Below are positions 1 to 5,825 of a DNA stretch of 8,645 nt, in pieces. The DNA is from Tannerella sp. (GTDB lineage: Bacteria; Bacteroidota; Bacteroidia; Bacteroidales; Tannerellaceae). The stretch is from NCBI GenBank assembly GCA_031282485.1, contig JAITDQ010000062.1, positions 1-8,645 on the forward strand, in the 5' to 3' direction. The notes under the pieces were generated by a model. That model was not told the DNA's origin. It searched no databases and was given only the letters and a program-made list of their open reading frames with translations. How positions within the stretch are numbered: position 1 is the stretch's first letter; every line of letters starts with the position of its first letter. The position numbers and the translations under genes were made by a program.

Positions 1-320
1 ACCTTCTCGTCGAAATTCTCATCCCTGTACATCCATGCATAAATAATGCCGGCCGAAACAAACTCATCCTGATAACCGTGCGATACGGCCATTATCGTTT
101 TAAGTTCGGAACCAAACGGAGGCAAATCTACCTCATCCATTGAAATAAGACGCGCCGTGCCGGGTATAACGGACGAATACGTCATGATATTGTAGTCCGC
201 TATTCCGGCGTCGTGCAACGCCATGTGATAAGAACCGGCGTGTTTCTCCAAATCGGAATCGCCGCTGCCCTTAGCAATAAAAAAGGTATCCGGGATTAAG
301 TTCCCAACTCTTTTCATCAT
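1..320 (-). CDS. pdaD: Pyruvoyl-dependent arginine decarboxylase, N-terminal part (runs off the left edge)
   Basis: This enzyme decarboxylates arginine to agmatine, the entry to polyamine synthesis. It uses a pyruvoyl group made by self-cleavage at a serine rather than PLP. About 106 residues are visible, starting at tandem ATGs at 320 and 317; the C-terminus lies outside the window. What is seen: an N-terminal VGNLIPDTFFIAKG stretch typical of the family, then AGSYHMALHDAGIADYNI (residues about 28-45), then TYSSVIPG (47-54). By homology with characterised archaeal enzymes, self-processing should fall between S49 and S50, with S50 becoming the pyruvoyl group. The conserved ETIMAVS-like segment appears as KTIMAVSHGYQ, followed by SAGIIYAW. 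The family is usually about 160-200 residues, so roughly half is present. The gene is separated from the PAP2 gene by 94 bp holding its own -7 promoter box. Family assignment is confident; the downstream half cannot be judged. Confidence 0.9.
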   Translation of the reverse strand, partial: MMKRVGNLIPDTFFIAKGSGDSDLEKHAGSYHMALHDAGIADYNIMTYSSVIPGTARLISMDEVDLPPFGSELKTIMAVSHGYQDEFVSAGIIYAWMYRDENFDEK

Positions 321-362
321 TGTTTTAGAAATAATTTTACAGTTAATAATCAATTGAGCGTG

Positions 363-370
363 CAAAAATA
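363..370 (-). promoter_or_regulatory. Bacteroidota -7 box for the arginine decarboxylase gene
   Basis: Read on the minus strand this is TATTTTTG, a match to the TAnnTTTG -7 element, about 43 bp before the ATG at 320. No clear TTG -33 element stands 18-20 bp upstream (only a TTAC-like sequence), so this is weaker than the other promoters in the window. The 321-414 gap holds nothing else recognisable, and no strong terminator follows the upstream PAP2 gene. Confidence 0.5.
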
Positions 371-414
371 CAAAATATTCGGATATATGTAATACACCGG
401 GGGCAGTATTTTTT

Positions 415-1275
415 TTAAAACCGGCAGACAAATCCGAACCCGGCGCTGTCCGTCCCAATTGCGGGAACGGCCACAAACCGCTTCCCGGCAGCATCTTTTA
501 TCCCGAACAGGGAGTGCCATACGGGAAGCAACATGTAACCGGCTTCGGCGCTGAGCAACCCGATGCCGGCGCCCATCACGACGTCGCTCGCCCAGTGCGC
601 ACCGTTCACTATCCTCAAAGCCCCGGTCGCCGCCGCCACGAGATAGCCTCCATAGCCAATCCACGGGCTTACATCCCGGTATTCCCTGTACAGTATATGA
701 GCGCTCATCATGGTTACCGCCGTATGGCCGGACGGAAACGAATTGCGTTCCCCGCCGCCCGGACGCGCCACGGCCGTTGCCCTTTTCAGCGCTTCCACGC
801 TGCCTTTCATAACGATAAGCGATGTAGCCATGATAATCGTCCGGTCGCGGTGGCCGTGCCGGGAATCCACACCGGGAATGAAACCGAGACCGTAAGCCAG
901 CGCCGGCATCCCGTATTCAAAATAATCGTCTGCCGCATACCGGCGGTCGACGCGCCTGCGTACCTCTCTTTCGATGTAATAATCCGCCTGGCGCACGGGT
1001 AGCCGGTTGAAACGCGCCGCCGTGCCGTAAGCGATAAACGTCGCCGGGAGAATGAATTTCGACCCGCGGCGGTTAAAGACCGTCGTCCCGCCTTCCCGCT
1101 GCGGCTCCCTGCCCGTCATTCCCGGACGGGCGGAACCGTAAACGGCATCGCGACGGTAAGAATCCTGCACAACCGGCCGGTTCGACACCATCGCCTGTTC
1201 CGGCAAAGTATCTTTCTGGCACATCATTTCCCGGCAGCAACATGCGGGGATAATTATTATCATGAAACGAAACAT
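415..1275 (-). CDS. PAP2-family phosphatase with predicted signal peptide (exported lipid phosphatase type)
   Basis: This is a type 2 phosphatidic acid phosphatase superfamily enzyme, likely acting on a lipid phosphate or diphosphate at the periplasmic face. The open frame extends back to an ATG at 1356 (313 residues), overlapping the preceding gene by 11 bp. I prefer the ATG at 1275 (286 residues) because it begins a signal-like segment, MFRFMIIIIPACCC, followed by QKDTLP, as in exported Bacteroidota homologues. In 313-residue numbering all three catalytic motifs are intact: K191-x6-R198-P199, PSGH at 208-211 and R248-x5-H254-x3-D258. Hydrophobic segments lie near 101-114, 150-162, 173-184, 210-222, 235-247 and 260-278. 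The C-terminus ends in GFGFVCRF, an alternating strand ending in Phe, as I recall for other members. It is the last gene of the threonine dehydrogenase–PAP2–PAP2 unit. The substrate is unknown; the exact start is uncertain. Confidence 0.85.
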   Translation of the reverse strand: MFRFMIIIIPACCCREMMCQKDTLPEQAMVSNRPVVQDSYRRDAVYGSARPGMTGREPQREGGTTVFNRRGSKFILPATFIAYGTAARFNRLPVRQADYYIEREVRRRVDRRYAADDYFEYGMPALAYGLGFIPGVDSRHGHRDRTIIMATSLIVMKGSVEALKRATAVARPGGGERNSFPSGHTAVTMMSAHILYREYRDVSPWIGYGGYLVAAATGALRIVNGAHWASDVVMGAGIGLLSAEAGYMLLPVWHSLFGIKDAAGKRFVAVPAIGTDSAGFGFVCRF

Positions 1276-1345
1276 GTACTTTGTGAATTTGCCCGCCGGA
1301 CATGTAACCCGCCGGGGACAACACCGGGAAGCCGTTATGTATTGT

Positions 1346-1927
1346 TTATTTCTCATCTCTTGCCTGCTTTGCCGTTCTGTTTAGCATAAACCTGTACAGT
1401 AAATACAGTAACCACCCGATTAACGAACCGGTCAGCATGCCGGGAATCACATCCGTGATGAAATGAGCGCCGAGGTATACCCTGGAATAAACCATCGTCA
1501 CAGCCCACAGGAAGATTGCCGCCGAATACCATTTGTTCTTTACGACCAGCGCCGACATAACCGCAAAAGCAAAAGCGTTTGTCGAATGTCCCGATATAAA
1601 TCCGTAATCTCCCGAAGCGATGTAATCATGTACGATTTTCACATCATTCATAAACGACGGGTGACTCGTCGGCCGGAAACGTTTGAATAAAGGTTTAAAA
1701 ATCGCAGCCGTCACAATGGCGGACATAACGCCGGTCAGCAATGTGCACGTCAGCATCGGCAACCATTCCCTGCGCCTTTTAAAAATGAAATACAGCGGCG
1801 CCAAAACCACAGGAAACCATGCCCAGAAGCCCGCAAACGCAAGCATCAGGCCGTCGAGCCACCCGGCGTGAAAGCCGTTCACGGCAAAAAACCATTCCCT
1901 TTCATATTCCAGCAGACGTTCCGGCAT
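1346..1927 (-). CDS. PAP2-family integral membrane phosphatase (undecaprenyl-diphosphatase-like)
   Basis: A compact polytopic PAP2 phosphatase of 193 residues. The usual role of such small membrane PAP2 proteins is removing phosphate from undecaprenyl diphosphate or related lipids; that substrate is inference here. The start is taken as the ATG at 1927, 2 bp after the TGA of the dehydrogenase gene. A TTG two codons earlier (1933) would overlap that stop, and is less likely. With the ATG start the motifs are K78-x6-R85-P86, SGH at 112-114 (preceded by I rather than the usual P), and S148-R149-x5-H155-x3-D159, the last being the textbook SRVYLGAH form. About five or six hydrophobic helices are visible, around residues 26-48, 56-76, 116-129, 135-148 and 160-181, with a basic C-terminal tail. 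Tight spacing implies cotranscription with the dehydrogenase and the second PAP2 gene. It is not closely similar to its PAP2 neighbour, so the pair is not a recent duplication. Confidence 0.9.
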   Translation of the reverse strand: MPERLLEYEREWFFAVNGFHAGWLDGLMLAFAGFWAWFPVVLAPLYFIFKRRREWLPMLTCTLLTGVMSAIVTAAIFKPLFKRFRPTSHPSFMNDVKIVHDYIASGDYGFISGHSTNAFAFAVMSALVVKNKWYSAAIFLWAVTMVYSRVYLGAHFITDVIPGMLTGSLIGWLLYLLYRFMLNRTAKQARDEK

Positions 1928-1929
1928 TA

Positions 1930-2889
1930 TCAAGTCTTATTTAATTTAATCCGTAAGTTTTCAAGCATATCCTTCGTCATCCGGTCTAAGTCATATTCCG
2001 GCATCCAGTCCCATTCTTCCCTTGCGCAGGAGTCATCGAGCAAATCAGGCCATGAATCCGCAATCTCTTGGCGCAGCGGGTCGACGAGATACTCCATTTC
2101 AAAATCCGGCACATACTGCCGTATCCGGCTGTAAAGGATTTCCGGGTCGAAACTCATGGCCGTCACGTTGAACGCATTGCGGTGTTTCAGGCGCGACGGG
2201 TCGGCTTCCATCAGCCGTATCGCAGCCTTGACGCCGTCGGGCATGTACATCATGTCCATAAACGTACCTGCCGCAATCGGGCATACAAACTTCTCGTTCC
2301 TGACGGCGGCATAGAAAATGTCAACCGCATAGTCCGTCGTCCCGCCACCCGGAGGCGCCACGTAAGAAATCAGTCCCGGGAAACGGACGGAACGCGTATC
2401 CACCTTATAACGCATGTAATAGTAATCGCTCAGCAGTTCGCCCGTCACTTTCGTCACGCCGTACATCGTACGCGGACTGCGGAGTGTGTCCTGCGGCGTT
2501 TTCCGTTTAGGCGCGTCGGGGCCGAATGCGCCGATAGAACTCGGTGTGAAAACCGCACAGTTCATTTCACGCGCCACTTCCAGCACATTGAAAAGCCCTC
2601 CGATGCCAATCTTCCATGCGAGCAGCGGTTTCGCTTCCGCAACGGCCGACAGCAGTGCGGCCAAGTTGTATATCGTATCGATTTTATAGCGTGACACGGC
2701 TTCGGCGATATGCTGTTCGTTCGTTATGTTAACGATAGCCATCGGTCCCGATTCCGCCAGTTCGCCCACCGGTTTGGCGCCGGGGATATATCCTGCGACC
2801 ACCCTGCTGCCCGAATATATCCTTCTCAATTCCATTGTCAGTTCAGAGCCGATTTGTCCGGTTGAACCTATTACCAGTATATTTTTCAT
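1930..2889 (-). CDS. tdh: L-threonine 3-dehydrogenase, NAD-dependent epimerase/SDR type
   Basis: Predicted to oxidise L-threonine with NAD+ to 2-amino-3-ketobutyrate, which Kbl then splits with CoA to glycine and acetyl-CoA. The 319-residue product is an extended short-chain dehydrogenase. It has the Rossmann motif G8-STG-QIG14 in MKNILVIGSTGQIGSEL, NLAALLSA at 75-82, the active-site serine region TPSSIGAFGP (115-124), and the catalytic Y143-GVT-K147. The SYVAPPGGGTTDYAVDIFY region (175-193) is typical of the epimerase-type threonine dehydrogenases known from Flavobacterium and Cupriavidus, which differ from the zinc-dependent E. coli Tdh. I chose the ATG at 2889 because residue 1 then begins the Rossmann strand and the promoter lies just upstream; the frame opens further to 2949 but that would start upstream of the transcript. 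It heads the unit with two PAP2 genes. kbl lies about 1.6 kb away in the opposite orientation, which supports the function. Confidence 0.9.
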   Translation of the reverse strand: MKNILVIGSTGQIGSELTMELRRIYSGSRVVAGYIPGAKPVGELAESGPMAIVNITNEQHIAEAVSRYKIDTIYNLAALLSAVAEAKPLLAWKIGIGGLFNVLEVAREMNCAVFTPSSIGAFGPDAPKRKTPQDTLRSPRTMYGVTKVTGELLSDYYYMRYKVDTRSVRFPGLISYVAPPGGGTTDYAVDIFYAAVRNEKFVCPIAAGTFMDMMYMPDGVKAAIRLMEADPSRLKHRNAFNVTAMSFDPEILYSRIRQYVPDFEMEYLVDPLRQEIADSWPDLLDDSCAREEWDWMPEYDLDRMTKDMLENLRIKLNKT

Positions 2890-2919
2890 ACCCCTTTTTC
2901 CTTTATGAATTTCGAGGGG

Positions 2920-2949
2920 CAAAGATAGTGTAAGCCGGAAGTAATACAA
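2920..2949 (-). promoter_or_regulatory. Bacteroidota sigma promoter for the threonine dehydrogenase–PAP2–PAP2 unit
   Basis: On the minus strand the -33 box TTG (2947-2949, within TTTTG) is followed by 19 bp and the -7 box TATCTTTG (2920-2927). Transcription should start near 2913, leaving a leader of about 25 nt with an AAAGGA-rich purine stretch before the ATG at 2889. This is one of the best matches to the consensus in the window. Confidence 0.8.
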
Positions 2950-3012
2950 AATAAACCGGTTTATTTTTATCGCCCGGCCGCCCGAACGTCCGCTCCCGCA
3001 CCCGTAGATCGC

Positions 3013-3037
3013 ATGATTACGTTTCCCCCATAATCAT
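3013..3037. repeat. Inverted repeat in the BFN–threonine dehydrogenase intergenic region
   Basis: ATGATTA at 3013-3019 and TAATCAT at 3031-3037 form a perfect 7-bp inverted repeat around an 11-nt spacer; GC on each flank could extend it with a bulge. It lies in the 194-bp gap (2890-3083), downstream of the second BFN gene and upstream of the dehydrogenase promoter. It could be a weak transcript-ending hairpin or a protein-binding site. There is no T-run on the minus-strand side, so it is not a standard intrinsic terminator. The rest of the gap holds only the dehydrogenase promoter and a TTTTTAA-rich stretch near 3082-3103. Confidence 0.35.
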
Positions 3038-3083
3038 AATGCCTGCGATAACAATCAATACATTCACACAAGCCGCATCCCTT

Positions 3084-3722
3084 TTAATTTTTAATTTTTA
3101 ATTGAATCTTTTCCGCCAGCACATTCCTGATTTTAGCGGCAAGAGAGTACTCTTCCTTTTCAACGGCTTTTTCGAGGAATATCTCCAGTTCGTCGACCGG
3201 ATAGGACGTCATACTTTCCGCAGGCATTTGGTTCAGGACGTCGAAAGCATACGGTTCGTAGAGGTCGTACCAGTTGATTCGCGAGTGTTTTTTTTCGTCG
3301 CAAAGTTTGAAGACCTTTTTTTTGACGAAGAGCGGCGTTTCCGTTCTGGCGATCAGGGCGAGTGCGTCCTGCATGTGGATGTCAATGTAACCTGTCCTGT
3401 CGTCGATGTTAAGGTAAAGTTTTGCGGAATATTCTTCGCCTTCGAGATCGTGTATGACGATTTTGACGATTTCGTTGCCCAGCGCTTCGAGGATGTCTTT
3501 CAGGAAGTCGCTGAGCAGTATCGGCGGGAAATCGACTTTCAATACTTCGTTAAACGGTTCCATGACGATCTGAAAGGGGAATGATCGATGGATGTCAACT
3601 TTCATGGATATTGTCCTGTTTCCTTTCTCATCCAGGAGTTTCATTCCGAGATCCTTTGACTCCCTGTTAATGGAGGAGAGGATGTATCGGTCTATTTTCA
3701 CTTCGTTTTTTTTTGCAATCAT
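3084..3722 (-). CDS. BFN (DUF151) domain plus UVR-motif protein, second copy of a tandem pair
   Basis: A 212-residue protein in three parts. Residues about 25-140 resemble the bifunctional nuclease (BFN/DUF151) fold, with KIVIHDLEGEEYSAKLYL (87-104), then DIHMQDALALIA (114-125) and PLFVKKKVF (130-138). Residues about 141-172 form a linker with INWYD (149-153) and LNQMPAESM (163-171). Residues about 176-208 are a UVR motif, the helical hairpin found in UvrB, UvrC and Clp-associated proteins, seen as ELEIFLEKAVEKEEYSLAAK. Canonical BFN proteins carry RPSDA before the IALA stretch; here it is MQDA, keeping the Asp but not Arg-Pro-Ser. Nuclease activity is therefore only a family label. The ATG at 3722 follows the upstream paralogue's stop by 4 bp, so the two are surely cotranscribed. 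Probably cytoplasmic, with no signal or membrane segment. The biological role is unknown. Confidence 0.8.
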   Translation of the reverse strand: MIAKKNEVKIDRYILSSINRESKDLGMKLLDEKGNRTISMKVDIHRSFPFQIVMEPFNEVLKVDFPPILLSDFLKDILEALGNEIVKIVIHDLEGEEYSAKLYLNIDDRTGYIDIHMQDALALIARTETPLFVKKKVFKLCDEKKHSRINWYDLYEPYAFDVLNQMPAESMTSYPVDELEIFLEKAVEKEEYSLAAKIRNVLAEKIQLKIKN

Positions 3723-3726
3723 ATTG

Positions 3727-4374
3727 TTATGGCTTTATTTTTTGTTGAATGACCCGGCGGAGTTTTTCGGCCAGTTCGTAATTTTCTTTCCCGACGGCGA
3801 TGTTGAGGCATGTTTCGAGTTCTTCCCGGCGAGCAGCATCCATATCTTCGGCGGGTATTCTGTTGAGCAGGCTGACCGTATAATCATGGTCGATGTCATA
3901 CCAGTTGATAATTTCATTATCTTTGATATCATTGGCGAGGTCGAAGACCTTTTTTTTCGCATAGATTGGCGCGTGCATGATAAATGCGAGCGCGACCGTA
4001 TTAGTAACGACGGATTCAATGACAATACTGTTCCTGTTGGCATCGGTGAGGTACAGTTGCGAGATGAAGCGACCTTCCACGCGGTCGTGTACAACGACTT
4101 TTTGGACGGTCACTTTTTGTGCTTCAAGGATTGCCCTTATAATGTCGTAAAAAGTCAGCGAGAGTGACGGCCGTTCCGGAAGTTTCAGTCCGAATACCTG
4201 CGCATCCGTATAGCCTATTTTTACGGAAACAGTGTGCTTTCCTTCGGCATCCGCCAGCCGGAGGCCAAAGATGTTTATTTGCGGATGACAGCCTATTTCG
4301 TAGTTTGTTATCAGGATTTCGTCATTGTTTTTCGCCACTGAATCGTTTTTCTGCTTGTCTGATGTTGGGGTCAT
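3727..4374 (-). CDS. BFN (DUF151) domain plus UVR-motif protein, first copy of a tandem pair
   Basis: A 215-residue paralogue of the following gene with the same layout. A polar N-terminal tail (1-20) precedes a BFN-like domain (about 33-146) with KVVVHDRVEGRFISQLYL (92-109), a degenerate SVVTNTVALAF segment (121-131) and APIYAKKKVF (135-144). The linker holds INWYD (156-160) and LLNRIPAEDM (169-178), and a UVR motif (about 181-213) contains EELETCLNIAVGKENYELAE. Compared with canonical BFN proteins the RPSDA signature is gone, and no acidic residue remains at the Asp position, where N and T stand. This copy looks less likely to be an active nuclease than its neighbour; that is inference from one motif. 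It is the promoter-proximal gene of the pair, transcribed divergently from kbl. BFN-UVR proteins are common in Bacteroidota; two diverged copies side by side are less expected. Function unknown. Confidence 0.8.
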   Translation of the reverse strand: MTPTSDKQKNDSVAKNNDEILITNYEIGCHPQINIFGLRLADAEGKHTVSVKIGYTDAQVFGLKLPERPSLSLTFYDIIRAILEAQKVTVQKVVVHDRVEGRFISQLYLTDANRNSIVIESVVTNTVALAFIMHAPIYAKKKVFDLANDIKDNEIINWYDIDHDYTVSLLNRIPAEDMDAARREELETCLNIAVGKENYELAEKLRRVIQQKIKP

Positions 4375-4400
4375 AATCTGTTTGTTTAATTATTTCCCCA

Positions 4401-4430
4401 CAAAAATACAATCTTAATTTCAAACCGCAA
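4401..4430 (-). promoter_or_regulatory. Bacteroidota sigma promoter for the BFN-UVR pair
   Basis: On the minus strand TTG (4428-4430, within TTTTG), then 19 bp, then TATTTTTG (4401-4408). The predicted start near 4394 gives a leader of about 20 nt to the ATG at 4374. It lies back to back with the kbl promoter in the 147-bp divergent gap. Confidence 0.75.
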
Positions 4431-4464
4431 AATTAAACGGGATAATTAAAATCCGTTTTTTATT

Positions 4465-4493
4465 TTGCATTGCCGAAACTTGCACTATCTTTG
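4465..4493 (+). promoter_or_regulatory. Bacteroidota sigma promoter for kbl
   Basis: TTG at 4465-4467 (within TTTTG), an 18-bp spacer and TATCTTTG at 4486-4493. Transcription should begin near 4500, about 20 nt before the ATG at 4522. The leader (AATAAACAAATAATGATAAT) is AT-rich without a Shine-Dalgarno sequence, as is usual in this phylum. The same TATCTTTG -7 box occurs at the threonine dehydrogenase promoter. Confidence 0.85.
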
Positions 4494-4521
4494 CATCCCT
4501 GAATAAACAAATAATGATAAT

Positions 4522-5712
4522 ATGTACGGAAAATTTCAACAATTCCTGAACGATGAACTGGCAAACATCGAATCGGCAGGATTATATAAAAGGGAACGTA
4601 TTATAAAAACACCGCAAAAAGCGAATATAAGCATCAACGAAGGAGAGGAAGCGCTTAATTTCTGCGCGAACAATTATCTCGGACTGTCCGATAACCCGCG
4701 CCTCATCGAAGCGGCAAAAAAAGCGATGGATTCACGCGGATTCGGGATGTCGTCGGTTCGTTTTATCTGCGGGACGCAGGATTTGCATAAACAGCTGGAG
4801 GCTGCCGTTTCCGAATATTTTCGCACGGAAGACACGATTCTCTACGGCTCGTGCTTCGATGCTAACGGCGGTTTGTTTGAGCCGCTGCTGACGGAGGAGG
4901 ACGCTGTCATTTCGGACGCGCTCAACCACGCTTCCATCATCGACGGCGTACGCCTTTGCAAAGCAAAACGCTACCGCTATGCGAACGCCGATATGGACGA
5001 ACTCGAACGGTGCCTCGGAGAGGCACAGTCGCAACGCCATCGCCTCATTGCGACCGACGGCGTGTTTTCCATGGACGGCAACGTGGCACCTGTGGATAAA
5101 ATATGTGCGCTGGCGGAGAAATACGATGCGCTTGTCATGGTCGACGAGTCACATTCGGCCGGGGTCGCAGGCCCTACCGGACGGGGTGTGGCGGAACTGT
5201 ACGGCGTTTACGGCAAGATAGACGTCTTCACCGGCACGCTCGGCAAATCATTCGGCGGAGCCATGGGCGGTTTCACGACGGGGCGCAGGGAAATAATCGA
5301 CCTGTTGCGCCAGCGTTCGCGCCCTTACCTGTTCTCGAACTCGCTTGCTCCGGCTATTGCGGGCGCAAGTCTGGAGATGTTCGGGATGCTCCGTGAAAGC
5401 AACGAACTGCATACGCGGTTAGTGAATAATGTAAATTATTTCCGCGAGCGGATGATAGCGGCCGGATTCGATATGAAACCGACGCAATCGGCCATCTGCG
5501 CGGTCATGCTGTACGACGCCCGGCTGTCGCAGGACTTTGCCCGGCTCATGCAGGAAAAGGGTATCTTTGTCACGGGCTTTTATTATCCTGTTGTCCCGAA
5601 AGGTCAGGCGCGAATCCGCGTGCAGCTTTCGGCGGGTCATGAACAGGCTCACTTGGATAAGGCGATTGATGCGTTCGTCAAAACAGGAAAAGAACTTGGC
5701 GTAATAAAATAA
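4522..5712 (+). CDS. kbl: 2-amino-3-ketobutyrate CoA ligase (glycine C-acetyltransferase)
   Basis: A PLP enzyme of the alpha-oxoamine synthase family that cleaves 2-amino-3-ketobutyrate with CoA to glycine and acetyl-CoA, the second step of threonine catabolism through the dehydrogenase encoded at 1930-2889. The 396 residues match the usual full length. Visible features include NFCANNYLGLSDNPRLI (46-62), GMSSVRFICGTQDLHKQLE (75-93) and SDALNHASIIDGVRL (131-145). The cofactor-binding D208-E-S-H211-S-A-G follows, then TGTLGKSFGGAMGG (237-250) with K242 as the PLP-binding lysine, and a conserved C-terminal Arg in RIRVQLSAGH. The start MYGKFQQFLNDEL matches known Kbl N-termini; an ATG at 4514 is out of frame. 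The gene has its own promoter and is followed by hisJ-like, DUF2156 and GNAT genes in the same direction. It could be mistaken for 8-amino-7-oxononanoate synthase, but the N-terminus, length and context favour Kbl. Confidence 0.95.
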   Translation: MYGKFQQFLNDELANIESAGLYKRERIIKTPQKANISINEGEEALNFCANNYLGLSDNPRLIEAAKKAMDSRGFGMSSVRFICGTQDLHKQLEAAVSEYFRTEDTILYGSCFDANGGLFEPLLTEEDAVISDALNHASIIDGVRLCKAKRYRYANADMDELERCLGEAQSQRHRLIATDGVFSMDGNVAPVDKICALAEKYDALVMVDESHSAGVAGPTGRGVAELYGVYGKIDVFTGTLGKSFGGAMGGFTTGRREIIDLLRQRSRPYLFSNSLAPAIAGASLEMFGMLRESNELHTRLVNNVNYFRERMIAAGFDMKPTQSAICAVMLYDARLSQDFARLMQEKGIFVTGFYYPVVPKGQARIRVQLSAGHEQAHLDKAIDAFVKTGKELGVIK

Positions 5713-5825
5713 TATGAATATTGTAAGCAATCCGTCCGACGTCATTGTAAATACATGCGTCGTCGCCGGCGAAGAAGAACGCCGCCGCGGCAGACGGTCA
5801 ACGTCCGGCAATCATTTAAATTCGT
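5713..5825 (+). other. Intergenic gap kbl–hisJ with a marginal 42-codon open frame
   Basis: A 113-bp gap with no promoter of the TTG/TAnnTTTG type and no clear terminator hairpin with T-run, so read-through from kbl is plausible. It contains an ATG at 5714 opening a 42-codon frame that ends at 5842, inside the next gene, and begins MNIVSNPSDVIVNT before becoming Arg-rich. I recognise no family, and the composition does not argue strongly for coding. Confidence 0.3.

Noticed and set aside
514..1002. 162-codon plus-strand open frame opposite the second PAP2 gene
   Set aside because: Lies wholly antisense to a gene with all PAP2 motifs intact; the product is rich in His and Arg with no recognisable domain, as expected of a shadow frame.
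1928..1933. TTG start for the first PAP2 gene at 1933
   Set aside because: An ATG two codons later gives clean 2-bp spacing after the previous stop; TTG starts are rare, and nothing supports it.
2068..2694. 208-codon plus-strand open frame opposite the threonine dehydrogenase
   Set aside because: Antisense to a clear dehydrogenase; the His/Arg-rich product has no family features.
2890..2949. Upstream extension of the dehydrogenase to an ATG at 2949
   Set aside because: The extension covers the -33 and -7 promoter boxes and lengthens the Rossmann protein beyond its normal N-terminus.
3082..3103. Repeated TTTTTAA units at the end of the second BFN gene
   Set aside because: Only about three AT-rich units, explained by Lys/Ile/Asn codons and the stop; not a CRISPR or a mobile element end.
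3102..4167. Two long plus-strand open frames (160 and 191 codons) opposite the BFN-UVR genes
   Set aside because: Their Phe/Val/Asp-rich composition is the complement of Glu/Lys/Asp codons in the real genes; no domain, and no promoter in that direction.
5537..5569. Internal promoter TTTG-N22-TATCTTTG inside the kbl 3' end
   Set aside because: The -7 box is perfect but falls on conserved coding sequence (KGIFV) and the spacer is longer than the usual 18-20 bp; probably chance.
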